64,000 nt of DNA, taken from NCBI RefSeq assembly GCF_002113025.1, contig NZ_NEJH01000009.1, forward strand, positions 152,951-216,950, in the 5' to 3' direction. Below the pieces are notes generated by a model. The model searched no databases, was not told the origin of the DNA, and saw only the letters and a list, made by a program, of their open reading frames with translations. This DNA is from Pseudomonas sp. B28(2017) (GTDB taxonomy: Bacteria > Pseudomonadota > Gammaproteobacteria > Pseudomonadales > Pseudomonadaceae). The position numbers and the translations under genes were made by a program. Numbering within the stretch: position 1 is the stretch's first letter; each line of letters starts with the position of its first letter. Shown in pieces: positions 52,200 through 62,100 of this stretch.

Positions 52200-53384
52200 T
52201 TACCAGGTCAGCACCGCACCCACTGCAAAGGTGTCGGTGTCTTCATTCTGGGCGCTGGTGTCGTGACCGTTGATTTCGAACTGGTTGTACTCGGCCACCA
52301 GCTTGAGGTTGTCGTTCACGTCATGGAACAACGCGATACCGCGGGTCTCGTAGTCCGCGCCGCTGCCGACCACGCCGTTGCCATCGTCATTGGTCTTGCC
52401 GTAGGACAAGGCCAGGCGGTTCTTGCCCAGCTTGTAGGAGCCCTGCAACAGGTATCCGTCGCTGTCGACGTTGCGCAGGGTCGGCTCGCCGGCATTGTTG
52501 GTGAAAAACGGGTTGATGCCCTTGGCCTGGAAACCCGACCCGGTGAGGGACAAGCCGCCCATCTTCGCCTGCACACCATAACCGACACCCTTGGAAGTGA
52601 CGGTCTCGACCGTGGAATCGGTGTTGTCCGAGGTCTGGTAGCTGCCGTTGACCCAGCTGTAGATCTTTGCCCCGGCCAAGTCGAACTGATAGGTGATTTC
52701 GCTCTCGGTACGCGGGTTTTCCTGATAGGCCTTGCCCGTCGGGCTGCTGTCGTTGGTGTCTACCGGGTCCATGATGCCTACCGCCACACGCAGACCGTCG
52801 ATCACCGGGGTGCGATAGGTTATCTGCGAGGTCGGGAACGGATACGGGTAACCGGTACCGATGTTGCCGAACGACACCCCGCCGCCATCCACCAACCCCA
52901 ACGTATCGCTGACCTGACCGTAACCGGCGAGCATTTCGTCGAGCAGGATGTTGGAACGGGCGAACAGCCCGAAGTCTTTGCCGATCAGCACTTCGCCCCA
53001 TTCCGGATTGGCTACGGTGCCGTAGAACTGCCGCACATCGATGGCCGTATCGGTGCCGTTGGTTTGGCTGTCGTTGATGGTGACCCAGAACGAGGCGCGG
53101 GCGCCGAGCTTGAGATCGTCTACCTGCTTGCCCATGTTGAACCCCAGGTAGTTGGGCAGGAACCCCATCTTGACCCGCGACTGTCGACGGTCGAACTGCT
53201 CGCCGGCACGGTCGACATCACTGTTCACGTAAAAGGCGTTGATGTAGCCGTCGGTGGAGAACGTCGTCTGGTCCTTGTCGTACAGCATGATTTCCGCCTT
53301 GGCCACCGGGCTCAGGCCAAGGGCAGACAGGCTGGCGATGAAGGCTGGCAGAAAACGATGCGTGAAGTTCTTATTGTTGTGCAT
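52200..53384 (-). CDS. Outer-membrane porin (Gram-negative porin family)
   Basis: 394 residues from ATG 53384. Signal peptide ends at VAKA. The mature part starts IMLYDKDQTTFSTDGYINAFYVN and shows alternating beta strands, PEWGEVLIGKDFGLFA (general porin motif) and a C-terminal aromatic residue (VGAVLTW), required for barrel insertion. It resembles 16-stranded trimeric porins of beta- and gamma-proteobacteria, not OprD. Substrate unknown; it lies next to sulfide genes but 209 bases away and is probably a separate unit. Confidence 0.88.
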   Translation of the reverse strand: MHNNKNFTHRFLPAFIASLSALGLSPVAKAEIMLYDKDQTTFSTDGYINAFYVNSDVDRAGEQFDRRQSRVKMGFLPNYLGFNMGKQVDDLKLGARASFWVTINDSQTNGTDTAIDVRQFYGTVANPEWGEVLIGKDFGLFARSNILLDEMLAGYGQVSDTLGLVDGGGVSFGNIGTGYPYPFPTSQITYRTPVIDGLRVAVGIMDPVDTNDSSPTGKAYQENPRTESEITYQFDLAGAKIYSWVNGSYQTSDNTDSTVETVTSKGVGYGVQAKMGGLSLTGSGFQAKGINPFFTNNAGEPTLRNVDSDGYLLQGSYKLGKNRLALSYGKTNDDGNGVVGSGADYETRGIALFHDVNDNLKLVAEYNQFEINGHDTSAQNEDTDTFAVGAVLTW

Positions 53385-53593
53385 GGCGCGCTCCGAAACG
53401 GGGGACTGAGTGTCGGAGGCGATTATCGAAACCTGACCGGCGGCGCCATACGCTGCCTTGGGGGCGGTTTTCAGCTGCTTTGGACTGGACGGCGGTGCGT
53501 GACCACTATGGCGTACGACCGCTGGTCGGCGAGGCTCGCAACTTAGGGTGTAGGCCTGCGGAGCCGACTGGCGTCCGCAGGAACCGGTACCGG

Positions 53594-54400
53594 TCAGGCG
53601 TTGGCTTTGAACAGCATGTAAGCGGCGACCACCACGCAGATGCTGGCGAACCCGACCTGCAACCCCCGCGCCGGAACCCGCGCGCACAGCTTGCGGCCAA
53701 CGATCATGCCGGCGATGCTGGCGCCGATGAAGGTGGCACCGACGCCGTCGATGCGCACGCCGGCATGGAACGCGCCAATCACCCCGATGGCGGAAATCAG
53801 GCTGATCACCATCAGCGAGGTGGCGACAATCCCGCGCATTTGCACATCAGTCAGTTGCTTGAACGCCGGTACGATCAGAAAGCCGCCGCCGACGCCCAGC
53901 AACCCCGACACCACCCCCGTCACCGCACCGAGTGCGGCGAGGGTCGCAGTGCATTTGGCGGTCCAGGAAAAGCGCCCGGTCTGTTGATCGAGCATGCAGT
54001 TCTTCTGGCCCCAGTTGGCGTGCCCATGATCGCTCGGACCGTCATCCTTGCGCTCACGGCGCAACATCCGCCAGGCCACCATGACCATCAACAGGCTGAA
54101 CAGGATCATCAGGATTTTTTCCGGCAACTGATGGGCGAAATAGATGCCCATCGGCGAAAACACCGCACCGAGCGCTGCGATCAACAACGCCGCGCGATAA
54201 CGCACCAGGCCATGGCGCAAACCATCAATGGCACCGACCGCTGCCGCACTGCCCACCGCGAACAACGCCACCGGAGCGGCCTGAGTCATGCTCCAGCCCA
54301 GCCCCAACACCAGGGCCGGGACCGCAAGGATACCGCCGCCGGCGCCAGTCAAGCCGAGCACCAACCCCATCACTACGCCAAACAGACTTGCCAGCAACAT
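53594..54400 (-). CDS. TauE/SafE family sulfite exporter
   Basis: 268 residues with about eight membrane helices and the two typical repeats: GLVLGLTGAGGGILAVPALVLGLG at the start and GVVSGLLGVGGGFLIVPAFKQL in the second half. A polar loop at about 110-145 separates them. In bigR-type operons it exports sulfite formed by persulfide oxidation. It ends with a neighbouring 8-bp-stem hairpin (53555-53581). It starts 10 bases after the sulfide:quinone oxidoreductase gene. Confidence 0.93.
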   Translation of the reverse strand: MLLASLFGVVMGLVLGLTGAGGGILAVPALVLGLGWSMTQAAPVALFAVGSAAAVGAIDGLRHGLVRYRAALLIAALGAVFSPMGIYFAHQLPEKILMILFSLLMVMVAWRMLRRERKDDGPSDHGHANWGQKNCMLDQQTGRFSWTAKCTATLAALGAVTGVVSGLLGVGGGFLIVPAFKQLTDVQMRGIVATSLMVISLISAIGVIGAFHAGVRIDGVGATFIGASIAGMIVGRKLCARVPARGLQVGFASICVVVAAYMLFKANA

Positions 54401-54409
54401 AGGGAGCTC

Positions 54410-55654
54410 TCAATCGACCCTGGACACACGCGTCAGCCACTCACGGCCCTTGAGCATACCGTTCCAGTAGAACCACGGTAGCAGTGTCGCCTTCAGCCAC
54501 CACGCCGAGCGGCGCGGCGTCGTCGGGTCAAGGGGAAAGGTCGGCAGCAACTTGCCCGCGTAACCGAACTCGGCAAGGATCACCTTGCCCTTCTCCACCG
54601 TCAGCGGACAGGAGCCATAGCCGTCGTACTTCAGCGGCAGCGCCTGTTGCTTGCGCAAGGCCAGCAGGTTCTCGGCCACCACCACGATCTGCTTGCGCAC
54701 CGCTGCAGCGGTTTTTGCGTTCGTGGTGCCGCAGATATCACCCAGCGCGAAGACGTCGGGGAAACGCGGATGCTGCAGGCTGTGCGGATCGACCTCGCAC
54801 CAGCCTGCGGTGTCGGCCAGCGGGCTGCGGGCGATGAAATCCGGGGAGACCTGGGGCGGTACGACATGCAGCAGGTCAAAGGTTTTTGCCTGACGGGTGA
54901 CATTGCCATCGGCATCCCTGACCTCGAACCATGCAGTTTTTGCCGGGCCGTCGACCTTGACCAGATTCGAGTTGAACGCCAACCGGGCCTTGTACTTCTC
55001 GATGTACTTCATCAGCGGCGGGACAAACGTCGCCACACCAAACAGCGCCGCGCCGGCCAGGTTGAATTCGACGTCAATGTCGTTCAGCACCCCGGTCCTG
55101 TTCCAGTGATCGCAGGACAGGTACAGCGCCTTTTGTGGCGCTCCCGCACATTTGATCGGCATGGCCGGCTGAGTGAACAGCACCTTGCCGCCACGCAACT
55201 TCTGCACCTGATCCCAGGTGTAGGGCGCGTGCCGATAGCTGTAATTCGAGGTCACGCCATGCTGGCCGAGGGTTTCCTCCAAACCTTCGATTTTCTCCCA
55301 GGCCAGGCGCAGGCCGGGGCAGACGACCAGATTGAGATAGCTGACCGTGCGCGCGTCACTGAGGGTGAGTTGGCGCTTGTCAGGATCGATGCCAGTCACG
55401 GCGGCCTGCACCCAATTGGCCCCGCGCGGCATCACCGACGCTGTCGGTCGCACGGTGTTTTCCACGTTGTATGCACCACCGCCGACCAGCGTCCAGGCCG
55501 GCTGATAGAAGTGCCGGGAGTCGGGTTCGATCACGGTGACGTTCAGATGCGGGCTACGCTTGAGCAGGCTGGCGACAAGGCCGATACCCGCCGTGCCGCC
55601 GCCGATGACCACGATATCTGCACTGATGGATGGGCCCCAGTGTTGATCGTTCAT
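54410..55654 (-). CDS. sqr: Sulfide:quinone oxidoreductase
   Basis: 414 residues. N-terminal FAD motif VVIGGGTAGIGLVASLL. Key Cys lie in VVCPGLRL and KCAGAPQKALYL. The second nucleotide region is FPDVFALGDICGTTNAKTAAAVRKQ, and the C-terminal VEKGKVILAEFGYAGKLLPTFP is typical of the type-II-like SQR group. It oxidises sulfide to persulfide or polysulfide on the membrane and reduces quinone. It is in the same transcript as the repressor and exporter. Confidence 0.92.
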   Translation of the reverse strand: MNDQHWGPSISADIVVIGGGTAGIGLVASLLKRSPHLNVTVIEPDSRHFYQPAWTLVGGGAYNVENTVRPTASVMPRGANWVQAAVTGIDPDKRQLTLSDARTVSYLNLVVCPGLRLAWEKIEGLEETLGQHGVTSNYSYRHAPYTWDQVQKLRGGKVLFTQPAMPIKCAGAPQKALYLSCDHWNRTGVLNDIDVEFNLAGAALFGVATFVPPLMKYIEKYKARLAFNSNLVKVDGPAKTAWFEVRDADGNVTRQAKTFDLLHVVPPQVSPDFIARSPLADTAGWCEVDPHSLQHPRFPDVFALGDICGTTNAKTAAAVRKQIVVVAENLLALRKQQALPLKYDGYGSCPLTVEKGKVILAEFGYAGKLLPTFPLDPTTPRRSAWWLKATLLPWFYWNGMLKGREWLTRVSRVD

Positions 55655-55733
55655 TGCTTGTTCCTTATTGCTGCACGCAAGGATTGTTACGAGTCAAACC
55701 ACAAAACCTGTGGGAGCGGTGTGTTGAATAAGA

Positions 55734-56075
55734 TCAGGGTTGAACCCAGCTTTTAAGCACCGCCCCGCAGTACAGCCCGGAGAGGGTTTTCATCACCTGG
55801 ATCACTTCGTGACTGGCAAGACCGTAAAAAATGTACTTGCCTTCACGACGGGTTGCGACCAGTCCTTCGTCACGCAGGATCCCCAATTGCTGGGACAGGG
55901 TCGGTTGGCGCACGCCGGTCATTTTCTCCAGTTCGCCAACGTTGCGCTCGCCCTGGGTCAACTGGCACAGGATCAACAAGCGATCCTCATTGGCCAAGGC
56001 CTTGAGCAGCGCACAGGCCTTGGAGGCCGAGGCGCGCAGTTGAGCGACTTCACATTCGGTCAGACTGGATTGCAT
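55734..56075 (-). CDS. bigR: ArsR-family persulfide-sensing repressor (BigR/SqrR-like)
   Basis: 113 residues, winged HTH (VGELEKMTGVRQPTLSQQLGILRDEGLVATRREGKYIFYGL). Cys37 and Cys103 are 66 residues apart, the same spacing as the sulfur-sensing Cys pairs of BigR (42/108) and SqrR (41/107); Cys8 matches the extra N-terminal Cys of SqrR. A persulfide or polysulfide would link the pair and release DNA. It heads the leftward sqr-tauE operon and is divergent from the persulfide dioxygenase. Confidence 0.93.
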   Translation of the reverse strand: MQSSLTECEVAQLRASASKACALLKALANEDRLLILCQLTQGERNVGELEKMTGVRQPTLSQQLGILRDEGLVATRREGKYIFYGLASHEVIQVMKTLSGLYCGAVLKSWVQP

Positions 56076-56109
56076 TTGCAGGATGCCTTCAAGGTCACTT
56101 AAGCTGCGA

Positions 56110-56118
56110 ACATTATGT
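56110..56118. promoter_or_regulatory. AT-rich operator candidate between bigR and persulfide dioxygenase
   Basis: ACATTATGT is a perfect palindrome around a single T, followed by TTTTATGTAAAG, within the 103-bp divergent region. BigR operators are AT-rich inverted repeats; exact match is not established. Confidence 0.35.
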
Positions 56119-56178
56119 TTTTATGTAAAGTGTTGCAACCCATGACTGACTTTTCCAACCCTGCACAGGTCCGTGTCC

Positions 56179-57042
56179 ATGCCCGCGCTGATTGAAGCTT
56201 TCCTCGACCCCGCCTCCTCGACCTACAGTTATGTGGTTTACGAGGCCGATGGCGGGCAGTGTGCGATTGTCGACCCCGTGCTCGATTACGACGGTGCCGC
56301 CGGACGCACCGCGACGACCCAGGCTGACAAAATCATCGCCTTCGTCCGTGCCCACAGGCTACAGGTGCAATGGCTGCTGGAAACCCACGCCCACGCCGAC
56401 CACCTGTCCGCCGCGCCTTATCTGCGGCGGGAGCTGGGCGGCAAGATCGCCATTGGCGAGTCGATCAGCAAGGTCCAGGACGTGTTCAAGGCGCTGTTCA
56501 ATCTGGAGCCATCCTTTCGCGTCGACGGCTCCCAGTTCGATCACCTGTTCGCCCCCGACGAATCGTTCATGATCGGCAACCTCAAGGCGACCGCCCTGCA
56601 CGTGCCCGGCCATACCCCGGCGGACATGGCTTACCTGATCGACAGCGATGTGATTCTGGTGGGCGACACGATGTTCATGCCGGACGTCGGCACCGCCCGC
56701 TGCGATTTCCCGGGCGGCAATGCCAACCAGATGTTCGCCTCGATCCACAAACTGCTGGCCTTCCCCGCCAGCGTGCGGCTGTTCGTCTGCCACGACTACC
56801 CGCCCAATGGCCGCTCCCCCCAATGCATGACGACTGTGGGCGAGCAACGCAAAAACAACATTCATGTGCATGACGGGATCGATGAAGCCGCGTTCGTGGA
56901 AATGCGTACACGACGTGATGCAGGGCTGGGCATGCCGACGCTGTTGCTGCCGGCGATTCAGGTGAATGTGCGGGCGGGGAATTTGCCGCCGGCCGAGGGC
57001 AATGGCGTGACTTACCTGAAAATCCCTCTGAACAAATTCTGA
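56179..57042 (+). CDS. Persulfide dioxygenase (Blh/ETHE1-type MBL fold)
   Basis: 287 residues from ATG 56179; a GTG two codons upstream is possible. Metal motif H70-x-H72-x-D74-H75 in ETHAHADHLS, with His in HVPGHTPADM and Asp in VGDTMFMPDVGTARCDFPGG. It converts glutathione persulfide to sulfite with iron. Divergently placed from the repressor and SQR genes, it completes the route sulfide to persulfide to sulfite to export. Confidence 0.93.
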   Translation: MPALIEAFLDPASSTYSYVVYEADGGQCAIVDPVLDYDGAAGRTATTQADKIIAFVRAHRLQVQWLLETHAHADHLSAAPYLRRELGGKIAIGESISKVQDVFKALFNLEPSFRVDGSQFDHLFAPDESFMIGNLKATALHVPGHTPADMAYLIDSDVILVGDTMFMPDVGTARCDFPGGNANQMFASIHKLLAFPASVRLFVCHDYPPNGRSPQCMTTVGEQRKNNIHVHDGIDEAAFVEMRTRRDAGLGMPTLLLPAIQVNVRAGNLPPAEGNGVTYLKIPLNKF

Positions 57043-57046
57043 CATC

Positions 57047-57147
57047 TGTGGAGCGGGCTTGCCCGCGAAGGCGTCGATACACACGGCACAAAAACAAGAA
57101 ACGCAGAAAGCGGCCTTCGGCCTTTCGCTGGCAGGCCAGCTCTACAG
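57047..57147. repeat. REP/REPIN remnant
   Basis: CTGTGGAGCGGGCTTGCCCGCGAAGGCG, with the GCGGGC/GCCCGC hairpin at 57053-57066, is followed by an opposed degenerate copy near CGCTGGCAGGCCAGCTCTACAG. Confidence 0.65.
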
Positions 57148-57249
57148 AATCCTTAACTGAACAGCACCACGCTCAGTGGCGGGCTTTTTTGTCTTCGGAA
57201 TCAGGCAACCATCGGCCAGAAGCAGATACGCTTTACGGTGTCTTCCCGA

Positions 57250-58152
57250 TCACTGATCCGCAGCCCCCGTAACGGCGAAAATGTTGCAGGGCACTTGATA
57301 CAGAACATGCTCCGTCGTACTGCCCACCCATTTGCCAAGACCCTTGCGATGCGCATTTCCCATGACGATCGCATCGGCCCGGTGATGCGCTGCGAAGTCG
57401 GCCAGCGCTTTGCCAGGCGGCCCTGCAACGAAGTGTTGTCGCTCAGTGGGTACGCCAAAGTGGTTGGCCAATGCACTAAATGACTTTTGCAGTGACTTGC
57501 GTACATCGCTGCTGAAGCCTGGCATCGTCACTGCACCGGCGCCGGCGTCGGATATATGTGTCTGCGATAGATCGTAGGCATGCAGCAGATGCAGCTCCGC
57601 GTTGCATTGCATCGACAACCCGTTCGCCGCCTGGATGATGCGCTCGTTGATGCCAGTGATCTGAGTCTCGGGTTGTGACGGATCGACTGCCGCTACCACC
57701 ACCCGTGGAAGTGGACATCTGAGTTCGCTGACCAGATGCACAGCCACCGGACATTCACGCAACAAGTGCCAGTCCAGAGGCGTAATGAAAACGCGTTTGA
57801 GCGCTGACTCGTGGTGCACGTCCTTGATAACCAGATCCGGCTGCATTTCTGCCACATGTCGAAGTATTTCTTGCAGCGCGCTGCGCGTAACAAGCACTTC
57901 GGTGCTCACTGCGACTCCGCGCTCGCGGATCAGATCCGCCTCATCCTTCAGCCACTTTTCGTTTTCCTGCTGGCAGGCCTCACGAAAACGCGCACCGGCG
58001 CTCATCAAACCCAAGAGGCTGGAGTCTTCGATAAACACCGTGATATGCAGCGCTGCGCCAGTGGCTTGGGCAATGGCGACAGCTCGCTCCAACGCCGGGG
58101 TGTGACGCATGGCTGGACCGGCTATCAGAAAGAGTCGTTGATACTGGCTCAT
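57250..58152 (-). CDS. Tandem universal stress protein
   Basis: 300 residues from ATG 58152 (GGAGGT six bases upstream). Two UspA domains: residues 5-145 and 150-298. The second has the ATP-binding motif GNAHRKGLGKWVGSTTEHVL; the first has DVHHESALKRV with no complete ATP loop. UspE-type tandem proteins of Pseudomonas are often induced under low oxygen. It is divergent from the adenosine-specific-kinase gene with a 284-bp gap in which I see no clear ANR box. Confidence 0.92.
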   Translation of the reverse strand: MSQYQRLFLIAGPAMRHTPALERAVAIAQATGAALHITVFIEDSSLLGLMSAGARFREACQQENEKWLKDEADLIRERGVAVSTEVLVTRSALQEILRHVAEMQPDLVIKDVHHESALKRVFITPLDWHLLRECPVAVHLVSELRCPLPRVVVAAVDPSQPETQITGINERIIQAANGLSMQCNAELHLLHAYDLSQTHISDAGAGAVTMPGFSSDVRKSLQKSFSALANHFGVPTERQHFVAGPPGKALADFAAHHRADAIVMGNAHRKGLGKWVGSTTEHVLYQVPCNIFAVTGAADQ

Positions 58153-58436
58153 GTAACACCTCCAAACGTTCCGGGATATCTGGCTCCCCCAGCGCTCTCG
58201 ACTGTCACAACACCGACGATTTGCTATCGCCTCAACTCTCTGGATCGGCACTATCAATATACGCCTGGATTCCATCAACCCCTGCCTGGTCGAGTCGACT
58301 TTCTCAACAGAACCGGCCGATTCCATTGCCACTACTCAGCCAAAAACAGTCCGCGAACGGAGCAATAACCACCGAGTAGCTATGCTTGATGTGTTGCCAG
58401 CCCCTGGTAGCAATATCGTGAAAGGAGGTGTTTGAG

Positions 58437-58922
58437 ATGCAACTCATCACGTTGAAAATCGATAAGCCGGACGTAACGAACTTCATTTTGGGTCAGACGC
58501 ACTTCATCAAGTCCGTCGAGGACATCCACGAATCGCTGGTCAATGCCGTGCCCGGTATCCAGTTTGGCGTGGCCTTTTGTGAAGCCTCCGGCAAATGCAT
58601 GGTGCGATGGTCTGGCACCGATACCTCAATGATCGAACTTGCACAGAAGAATGCGAAAGCCATCGCCGCGGGCCATAGCTTCATCATTTTCCTGGGCGAC
58701 GGTTTCTATCCGCTGAACGTGTTGAACACCCTCAAAATGGTCCCGGAGGTATGCCGTATTTTTTGTGCAACGGCCAATCCAACCGAGGTGGTTCTCGCCG
58801 AGACGGAGCAAGGGCGAGCCATCCTGGGCGTCGTGGACGGTTTCTGTGCCACTGACATTGAAGGCGATGAAGACATCCTGTGGCGCAAGAACCTGTTGCG
58901 GCAGATTGGCTACAAGCAGTGA
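58437..58922 (+). CDS. Adenosine-specific kinase family protein
   Basis: 161 residues from ATG 58437, placed by AAAGGAGG at 58421-58428. The sequence MQLITLKIDKPDVTNFILGQTHFIKSVEDIHESLV ... VPGIQFGVAFCEASG and CRIFCATANPTEVVLAE...RAILGVVDG is typical of the DUF355 adenosine-specific kinase family, mostly known from archaea and a few bacteria. The kinase activity is assigned from structural work on an archaeal member. Its place beside a universal stress protein, which may bind adenine nucleotides, is suggestive only. Confidence 0.85.
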   Translation: MQLITLKIDKPDVTNFILGQTHFIKSVEDIHESLVNAVPGIQFGVAFCEASGKCMVRWSGTDTSMIELAQKNAKAIAAGHSFIIFLGDGFYPLNVLNTLKMVPEVCRIFCATANPTEVVLAETEQGRAILGVVDGFCATDIEGDEDILWRKNLLRQIGYKQ

Positions 58923-59105
58923 ATTGCAGCTGGTCTCGGATGGCCGGAATCGGCCAGTAAAAAGGCGTGCATCCATCAGGGCTCACCTGCCAGCTCAGTC
59001 CCCTGCCATCGACAGTATGCCTTCATCCAGTCGTCGACCCTGGCGTTGCTGGCAGCACATGCTCAGTCAATCGACACGTGGATTGACGAGAAAAACACCT
59101 CGCAC

Positions 59106-59139
59106 AGAGCCCATCGCGGATTTATCCGCAATGGGCTCT
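59106..59139. terminator. Two-way terminator hairpin before the adhesin end
   Basis: AGAGCCCAT-GCGGAT stem arms of 16 bp match with one mismatch around TT. On the minus strand a T run follows ten bases beyond, matching the end of the leftward adhesin gene. Confidence 0.65.
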
Positions 59140-59176
59140 GCAACCGCGCAGCAATGTGCGACCAGCAGCAAAAGCA

Positions 59177-62100
59177 TCATGCCGTCAGGATAAAGTCCGT
59201 CTGATCGATACCCGCACTGTTGACACCGACAAGGCGAATAGAGTCCATCCCGATCCCGATCAGCGTGTCCGCCCCGTCAGCCGCAATGCTCACGTTGGCA
59301 GCGAACGTCTCGCTGCTGATCCCCAGCCCCGCGATATTGAGCAAGTCCTGCCCTCCGGCCGGATTGGCGTCGAAGTCCTGGATCGAGTCGTTGCCGAAGC
59401 CTGCGGCAGCAAACGCAAAGGTATCGTTGCCGAGGCCGCCGTTGAGCGTGTCGTTGCCCAGCCCGCCGAAGAACAGATCGTCACCCGCACCGCCAACCAG
59501 AATGTCGTTGGCCAGGCCGCCCAGCATCGTGTGGTTTGCCGCCGCGGCATCGTAGGCCAACTCACTGCCGCTGCCCTCGGTGTTCGCTTGCAAACCTGCC
59601 GCCGCGTATTGGCCGTTCAGCGTGACCTGCGTTGCATGTGCGCCGTCGCTCACCATTAACAGGCCGCCGGTGCCAGCGTCATTCGCTGCATAGATGATCT
59701 GCGTATTGCTGCCGAACGCAATATCGCCAAAGTCCAGCTTGTCACCTGCGGCAAAACCGCTGACGCTGCCACTGAACGCCGCAGAATCATCGAGCTTGAG
59801 CGTGCCTGCCGCGCCGCTGTCAAACGTCACATGCTGATCGGAGGCAGCACCGAATTCCAGCATCGCCGAACCGCTGATAGTCGCGTTTCCTGCGCCACTG
59901 GCATCTCCGTGGACGGTGATGTTGCCATCGTTCGCCCACAGGCTGCCGCTGTTGACGAGCGCACTTTCAACCACCAATCCGCCGCTGCCGCTCGCTTGCA
60001 GCACGCCAGTGTTGGTGACGGCGTTGCTACCGGTATCGATCACCAGCGCATTGACGCCGCTGGCATGAATCAGGCCCGAGTTGACCAGCATCATCTGCCC
60101 CGCACCCAATTGGCCAGCACCCGAGATGGTGTTGTCGGCATTGGTGAGCACCGTGTCGGCGCTGCCGCCGAAAATCACGTTTTGCGCGTTGTCGGATAGC
60201 AGCACCTGGCCGCCACCGGTCAAGGTCGCGCCACGGAACAGAATCTCAAGGTTGGTCGCGCTGCCGGCGGAGCCGAGCTCGATGGTGCCGCTGTTATGGA
60301 TGCTGCCACCGAACGGCATGATCGCGCCGTCGCCAATGGTGAGGGTGCCCGTATTGGTCGTGACCGGGTCCACATCGAACAGCAGGTTGGCCCCGCTCAA
60401 CGCCGCCGCATCCACACCTTTGACCGTGATCGTCTGGTCGGCGCTGATGCTGAGCACCGCATTGCCGTTCGCGTCGTTGGCGATACTCACATCCGCAAAA
60501 TCGTTGACGCCCGTGAAGCCGATCAAGTCAATTTTGTCCGTCGCCGCGTCGAAGCTGTGAATGACGTTGTTGCCGATTGGCTGGGCGAACACGAACAGGT
60601 CGGCGCCGCTGGAGCCGGTCAGGTTGTCGTCCGCTGACAATGCGAAGATCGGCGAGCCGGGGGCGTAGGCTTCGACGTTGTCGGACACAAAGGCATTGCC
60701 AACGCTGCCGTCGGCGTTGGTCCAGTTCATGTTGACGTCGAGCACCAATGCTCCCGCGAAGTCGGCTAGGGTAGTTACCGTCAGCGAACTGGGATCGTCG
60801 GTCTGCACTGTCCAGGTACCGTCGCCGTTGTCGGTTCCTGTATTGAACGTCCATCCCGAGGGAACACCGCTGATGGCCACCGTTATAGGGCCGCTGATAT
60901 CGGCCGACGGAACGTTGAGGGCTAGATTGATGGGTTCGCCAGCCACACCTGCCGGGAGATTTGCGCTGGAGGTGAACGCAACACCCGTATTACCAGCCAA
61001 GTCCGTGTAGGTGTTTGTAACGCTGGCTTTTACAGATCCATTGCTGGTTCTGGTGAAGTCCACTGTATAAGTAGTGCCGCTACCGGAGAAGTTGCTGAGG
61101 GTTCCGCGGCCTGCGGTGACACTGAAATCACTGATATCGAAGTTAATCACAGCTTCACTGAATGTGATGGTTATTGTGCCGCTACCGGTGTTCCCTAACA
61201 CTGGGGACGCAGTAATGGAAGTCACCGTTGGCGCCACGGTATCAACTGGAGTCTCAACGACGTTCTGCACGTTTACCGTAATGGTCTGAGTGTCGGTTCC
61301 GCCATTGCCGTCGGCCACCTGAACATCCACAACGTAGGCGTTGTCGCCATCGGTACCACCGACATCCTGGGGATTCTCGTAATCGGGCGCCGAATTGAAC
61401 GTCAGCACCCCGCTCGAACTGATCGAGAACTTGCTGAAGTCCGTCCCGGCCGTATTCAGGATCGTGTAGCTCAGCGTCTGCGCTGGTAGATCTGCATCGG
61501 TCGCCAGCACTGTCGTGACCGCCGTGGTGTTCTCCGCCACATTGACCGAAGCCGTCGCACCACCACCGTTGGAGGTGATCACCGGGGAGTTATCGTTGAC
61601 TCCCGTCACGGTTACCGCGATCGCCTGGTCGTCAAACAGCGTGCCGTCCGACGCTCGCACAATCACGTCATAGACGTTGTTTGTTCCCGAATCAGTCGGC
61701 GCTTCAAAGTTGGGGGCAGAGATAAAGCTCAGCACACCTGTGCCTGAAACGACTGAGAACTTCGCGGCATCCGCTCCGCCGATGATGCTGTAGCTCAGCG
61801 TTTGCGCCGGCAGATCAGCATCGGTCGCCGCCACCGTCGTGACCGCCGTGGTGTTCTCCGCCACATTGATCGAAGCCGTCGCACCACCACCGTTGGAGGT
61901 GATCACCGGGGAGTTGTCGTTGACGCCCGTTACGGTTACCGCGATTGCCTGGTCGTCAAACAGCGTGCCGTCCGACGCCCGCACAATCACGTCATAAACG
62001 TTGTTCGTTCCCGAATCAGTCGGTGCTTCAAAGTTGGGTGCAGAAATAAAGCTCAGCGCGCCTGTGCCTGAAACGATCGAGAACTTCGCGGCATCCGCTC

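Noticed and set aside
58153..58436. ANR/FNR box between the universal stress protein and the kinase-family gene
   Set aside because: Looked for TTGAT-N4-ATCAA; only one-sided matches were found.
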